NCBI RefSeq assembly: GCF_025717065.2
Contig: NZ_JAOVZO020000003.1
Location: 496,001 to 560,000 of the forward strand
DNA from: Tahibacter soli
Lineage (GTDB): Bacteria > Pseudomonadota > Gammaproteobacteria > Xanthomonadales > Rhodanobacteraceae
DNA: 64,000 nt
Direction of reading: 5' to 3'
A program made the position numbers and the translations under genes. The notes under the pieces are model-generated. The model had not been told where the DNA came from, did no database searches, and saw nothing but the letters and a program-made list of their open reading frames with translations. Below are positions 60,136-64,000 of this stretch, piece by piece; the stretch's first letter is position 1, and the number at the start of each line of letters is the position of its first letter.

Positions 60136-60774
60136 ATGGAGAGCGCCGTGCCGACCGCAAAGAACCGCATCGTTGCGTTGATCCTGCTCGCGCCGATCGC
60201 GCTCGGGCTGATGTTCGTCGGTCCGTCGCAGGTGCTCGGTATCGATACGGGCCTCTTCGGCGGCACGCTCGTGCTCGCCGTCGGGTGGGCGACGCTGTAC
60301 GGCTGGTGGCGCGTCGCCGACGAGGCCGACCGGCTGTTCTCGCGCAGCGAACTGTTCGCCGGCATCGGTTTCACGTTCACGCTGGCGATCGCCGTGGTGT
60401 TCTTCTGGAAATTCCGTGCGCTCGGCTGGAACGTCGAGTCGTTTTCGGAGGCCGGGCGCTCGCTCGGCCGCGCGATGGTCATGCTGCTGATCGCCTGGGC
60501 CGTGTTCCGCTCGGTGATCGAACAGCGGCGCGGCGCGCAGGTCGAACGCGACGAGCGCGACCGCCAGATCCAGGCGAGCGCGCAGTCGCACTCGCATACC
60601 GCGCTCGTGGTGCTCGTGATCGCGCTGATTCTCCACCTCGGGCTGTTTCCCGAGCGCTTCGTCTCGCCGGTCACCGGCCCGAACGTCGCGCACTGGCTGA
60701 TCGGCGCGCTGATCGTCGCCTCGCTCGCCGAATACGTATCGACGCTGCTGCAGTACCTGCGCGACCGCGCATGA
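60136..60774 (+). CDS. Four-helix membrane protein paired with an XRE regulator
   Basis: A 212-residue protein. Membrane helices lie at about 12-30, 38-55, 78-95 and 112-128, with a charged stretch QRRGAQVERDERDRQIQASAQSHSH and two more helices after it. The charged DERDRxI-type motif recalls DUF2178-like proteins, which often precede small XRE regulators. Its stop overlaps the XRE start by ATGA. Function is unknown; the pair may sense membrane state. Confidence 0.75.
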   Translation: MESAVPTAKNRIVALILLAPIALGLMFVGPSQVLGIDTGLFGGTLVLAVGWATLYGWWRVADEADRLFSRSELFAGIGFTFTLAIAVVFFWKFRALGWNVESFSEAGRSLGRAMVMLLIAWAVFRSVIEQRRGAQVERDERDRQIQASAQSHSHTALVVLVIALILHLGLFPERFVSPVTGPNVAHWLIGALIVASLAEYVSTLLQYLRDRA

Positions 60775-60983
60775 GCGCCGGCGCGATCCGCAACGACATC
60801 CGCCGGCTGCGCTTCGAACACGGCGAGATGACGCAGGAGGAACTCGCGAAGCGCTGCGGCGTCACGCGGCAGACCGTGATCGCGCTGGAAGCGGGGCGCT
60901 ACGCGCCGTCGCTGGAGCTGGCGTTTCGTATCGCGCGGGCGTTCGGGGTGGGGGTCGAGGGCGTGTTTCGCTGGGAGGAGTAG
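60771..60983 (+). CDS. Small XRE-family HTH regulator
   Basis: A 70-residue Cro/CI-type protein. IRNDIRRLRFEHGEMTQEELAKRCGVTRQTVIALEAGRYAPSLELAFRIARAFGVGVEGVF is a full HTH_3 domain. It has no extra domain, so it probably acts as a dimer. It overlaps the membrane gene and is co-expressed from the promoter at 60084. Similar compact membrane/XRE pairs are common and poorly understood; autoregulation is inferred. Confidence 0.9.
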   Translation: MSAGAIRNDIRRLRFEHGEMTQEELAKRCGVTRQTVIALEAGRYAPSLELAFRIARAFGVGVEGVFRWEE

Positions 60984-60991
60984 GCGGCTCG

Positions 60992-61282
60992 CTATTCGAA
61001 GAATTCGTCGACATCGCGAGCGCCATGCACCACGCGTACGATCTGGACACCGCCGTCCAGATGCCGGTGCAATACCTGGTACGCCCCGACCGGCCAACTT
61101 CGTACGCCCTCGCCGATTTCGGGGCGCGCAAAGCTGATGCCGGGAAACTCCGCGAGCCGCTCGCAACTGGCGGCGATCTCGCGCAGCTGCCGGTTCGCGG
61201 CCTGCGGGTTGTCTTCCGCGATGTAGTTCCAGATTTCCTGTAGATCAGCTTCGGCACGGTGCGTAATGAACACCTTGGCCAT
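60992..61282 (-). CDS. ParE-type toxin
   Basis: A 96-residue protein of the RelE/ParE superfamily. FITHRAEADLQEIWNYIAEDNPQAANRQLREI and FPGISFARPEIGEGVRSWPVGAYQVLHRHLDGGVQIVRVVHGARD are typical ParE lines. ParE poisons DNA gyrase. It follows the antitoxin by 15 bases on the same strand. The end lies 9 bases from the XRE stop, a compact convergent arrangement. Confidence 0.9.
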   Translation of the reverse strand: MAKVFITHRAEADLQEIWNYIAEDNPQAANRQLREIAASCERLAEFPGISFARPEIGEGVRSWPVGAYQVLHRHLDGGVQIVRVVHGARDVDEFFE

Positions 61283-61297
61283 GTCGCCGTCCTTGCG

Positions 61298-61567
61298 TCA
61301 TTCCTTCTTCAGCGCCTCACTCGCGCGTTTGATCACGGTTTCGATATCCAGCTCCCCGGCGGAGCCGCTCGCGATGCCCTCGTCCCACAGCTGACGCAGG
61401 CGATCGAGCGCCGCCTGCTTCTTTGCTTCGCGTTCCTGCCACAGGCGCATTGCGTCGCGTACGACTTCGCTCTGCGTCGCGTAAGCGCCGCTCGCGACGG
61501 CGCTGCGCATCGCGCTGGCGTGCTCCGGTGTCAGGACTACGGTGGTTTTTTCGACGCGGGTAGCCAT
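61298..61567 (-). CDS. ParD-type antitoxin
   Basis: An 89-residue protein. The N-terminal half EKTTVVLTPEHASAMRSAVASGAYATQSEVVRDAMRLW is the ParD/CopG ribbon-helix-helix fold. The second half (about 45-89) is helical and binds the toxin. GGAGG precedes the ATG. ParD neutralises ParE and represses the operon. A near-perfect palindrome lies just upstream. Confidence 0.9.
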   Translation of the reverse strand: MATRVEKTTVVLTPEHASAMRSAVASGAYATQSEVVRDAMRLWQEREAKKQAALDRLRQLWDEGIASGSAGELDIETVIKRASEALKKE

Positions 61568-61589
61568 CGACGTGACCTCCTGCTGCAGT

Positions 61590-61608
61590 GGTAGGCATTA
61601 TGCATACC
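61590..61608. promoter_or_regulatory. Operator-like palindrome upstream of parD
   Basis: A 19-base near-palindrome (GGTAGGCAT, central base, ATGCATACC) with one mismatch per half, 23 bases before the antitoxin start. It suits binding of a ParD dimer for autoregulation. Confidence 0.55.
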
Positions 61609-61677
61609 GGCAGCAGGCCAGACAATCGCCGCGCGCAAACTTCTTGGCCGGTCACGTGCAGGCGTGCGGCGGTCGTT

Positions 61678-62976
61678 TTACAGCGACTTGTAAACCACCC
61701 CGTCCTTCATCACGAAGCTCACGCGCTTCATCGCGGTGATGTCGTCGACCGGATTGCCCGGCACCGCCACGACGTCGGCGTACTTGCCGGCTTCGAGCGT
61801 GCCGAGGTCGGCGCTGACGCCGAGGAGTTCGGCCGCGTGCGTCGTCGCGGCCTGCAGCGTGAACATCGCCGGCATGCCGGCTTCGACCATCAGCTCGAAT
61901 TCGCGCGCGTTCTGACCGTGCGGAAACACGGCGGCGTCGGTGCCGAACGCGATCTTGACGCCGGCCTTGTACGCCGCGCCGGCCGTGCCCTTGATTTTCG
62001 GACCGATCGCGAGCGCCTTGGGCCGCACGATGGCGGGGTAGTAGTCCGGCTCGGCGCTCGCCTTTTCGCTGACGAACGTGCCGGCGCTGATCGTCGGCAC
62101 GTACCACGTGCCGTTCTTCTTCATCAGCGGAAACAGCTCGGCGTCCATGTAGGTGCCGTGCTCGATCGACGTCACGCCGCCGAGGATCGCGCGGCGCATG
62201 CCTTCCTTGCCGTGCGCGTGCGCGGCGACGATGAAGCCGTAGTCCTTCGCGGTGTCGACGATCGCCTTAACCTCTTCGATCGTGAACTGCGGGTTGTCGC
62301 TGCTTTTCGCGTACGACAGCACGCCGCCGGTCGCCGTGATCTTGATCAGGTCCGAGCCGTCCTTGTAGCGCGCCCGCACGGCCTTGCGCGCGTCGTCGAC
62401 GCTGTTGACCACGCCGTCGTCCGGACCCGGATCGGGCAGGAGCCCGTGGCGCGCGCCGTTGGTCGGATCGCCGTGACCGCCGGTGCTCGCGATCGACTTG
62501 CCGGCCGTGAAGATGCGCGGCCCCTTGAGCAGGCCCTGGTTGACCGCGTTGCGCAGCGAGATCGACACGCCGTCGGTGTCGCCGAGGTCGCGCACGGTCG
62601 TGAAGCCCGCGAGCAGCGTGCGCTCGGCGAACACGCCCGACTTGAATGCGATGTCGGCGTCGTTGAGCCGGAAACCCTCGGCGTACGAGTCGCGGCTCGT
62701 TTCCGACGTCAGGTGCGTATGCATGTCCATCAGGCCCGGCAGGCACGTTGCGCCGGGCAGGTCGACCGTCTTTGCACCGTCCACCGCAACGCGGCCCGGT
62801 TTGACTTCCCGGATGCGCCGCCCTTCGACGACGACCGTATGCGCGCCGAGCACCTTGCCCGCGGCCGTATCGACGAGATTGGCGCAGTACAGCGCCGTGA
62901 CGGGATCGGCCGCGAAAACGGGCGCGGCGGCGAAGGCGCTGGCGGCGAGGACGCAACGGACGAACGGCTGGCGCAT
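61678..62976 (-). CDS. Exported amidohydrolase (metal-dependent dipeptidase-like)
   Basis: A 432-residue protein with a signal peptide (about 1-22, VFA-AD). The metal site is PGLMDMHTHLTSE, then KITATGGVLSYA (a carboxylated-Lys-type site), AAHAHGKEG, SIEHGTYMD and FGTDAAVFPHG. The pattern matches exported Xaa-Pro dipeptidases and organophosphate-acid-like amidohydrolases. It ends near the ParD region and starts divergent from leuS. The substrate is probably a small peptide or amide, not resolved. Confidence 0.92.
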   Translation of the reverse strand: MRQPFVRCVLAASAFAAAPVFAADPVTALYCANLVDTAAGKVLGAHTVVVEGRRIREVKPGRVAVDGAKTVDLPGATCLPGLMDMHTHLTSETSRDSYAEGFRLNDADIAFKSGVFAERTLLAGFTTVRDLGDTDGVSISLRNAVNQGLLKGPRIFTAGKSIASTGGHGDPTNGARHGLLPDPGPDDGVVNSVDDARKAVRARYKDGSDLIKITATGGVLSYAKSSDNPQFTIEEVKAIVDTAKDYGFIVAAHAHGKEGMRRAILGGVTSIEHGTYMDAELFPLMKKNGTWYVPTISAGTFVSEKASAEPDYYPAIVRPKALAIGPKIKGTAGAAYKAGVKIAFGTDAAVFPHGQNAREFELMVEAGMPAMFTLQAATTHAAELLGVSADLGTLEAGKYADVVAVPGNPVDDITAMKRVSFVMKDGVVYKSL

Positions 62977-63043
62977 GGCGACGGACTCCGGGGGGATTCG
63001 CCGATCATGGCACGGCGTTTGGATCGTGCATCTGTGCCTTTAG

Positions 63044-64000
<957 letters not shown>

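Overview
This 64 kb window is bacterial chromosome of very high GC. The gene content and order point to a gammaproteobacterium of the Lysobacterales (Xanthomonadales), perhaps Rhodanobacteraceae-like. Signs of this are an acetyltransferase-minC-minD-minE operon, a fused RlmKL methyltransferase, Bpt-type leucyl transferase, a TonB receptor paired with a phytase-like lipoprotein, SPFH plus ribbon-helix-helix genes, and GC-rich hairpin repeats between genes. The assignment is inference; there is no rRNA, tRNA or whole-genome context here. Genes are dense on both strands. Many operon partners overlap by ATGA or GTGA, and several convergent pairs share stop-codon bases.

Layout. 0.1-9 kb: lipase, PAP2 phosphatase, YcaQ-like glycosylase, small secreted proteins, GNAT, SlyD, flavin reductase, and a cell-wall pair (NlpC/P60 lipoprotein and AmpD-like amidase). 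9-16.5 kb: hydrolase-rlmL, a Tyr/Arg-rich secreted protein, a methyltransferase, and the division-site operon GNAT-minC-minD-minE-zincin. 16.6-25.1 kb: a NarL-type two-component pair, an SRPBCC membrane protein, and a Gld-like ABC exporter operon ending in a DUF4340 protein. 25.2-33.6 kb: DUF423, penicillin-acylase-type Ntn hydrolase, AlkA-like glycosylase, TPR-sulfotransferase, an unusual Cry-delta-endotoxin-like protein with a lectin-like C-terminus, and a VanY-type peptidase.

33.7-47.2 kb: TonB receptor and phytase, two secreted proteins, an SPFH/RHH operon behind a perfect palindrome, a ParE-type toxin-antitoxin pair, a FAD oxidoreductase, a transglutaminase operon, purT and a glutamate-synthase-like enzyme. 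47.2-47.5 kb holds a long structured element resembling 6S RNA. 47.5-53.5 kb is a leftward operon from a Ser/Thr kinase with an FGE-type domain through DUF502, tesB, a DUF2007 protein and DUF421 to bpt. 53.6-59.8 kb: P-loop kinase, two large secreted proteins, a DUF4442 protein and a CnoX-like thioredoxin. 59.9-61.6 kb is a small accessory patch: a degenerate tandem array, a clear sigma-70 promoter within an inverted repeat, a membrane/XRE gene pair and a ParE/ParD module. An amidohydrolase and the first 273 codons of leuS close the window.

No insertion sequence, prophage, CRISPR array or rRNA was seen. The most unusual item is the Cry-like protein at 31.3-32.9 kb. The 6S-like RNA, two REPIN-type repeat families and two operator-like palindromes are the next best leads.
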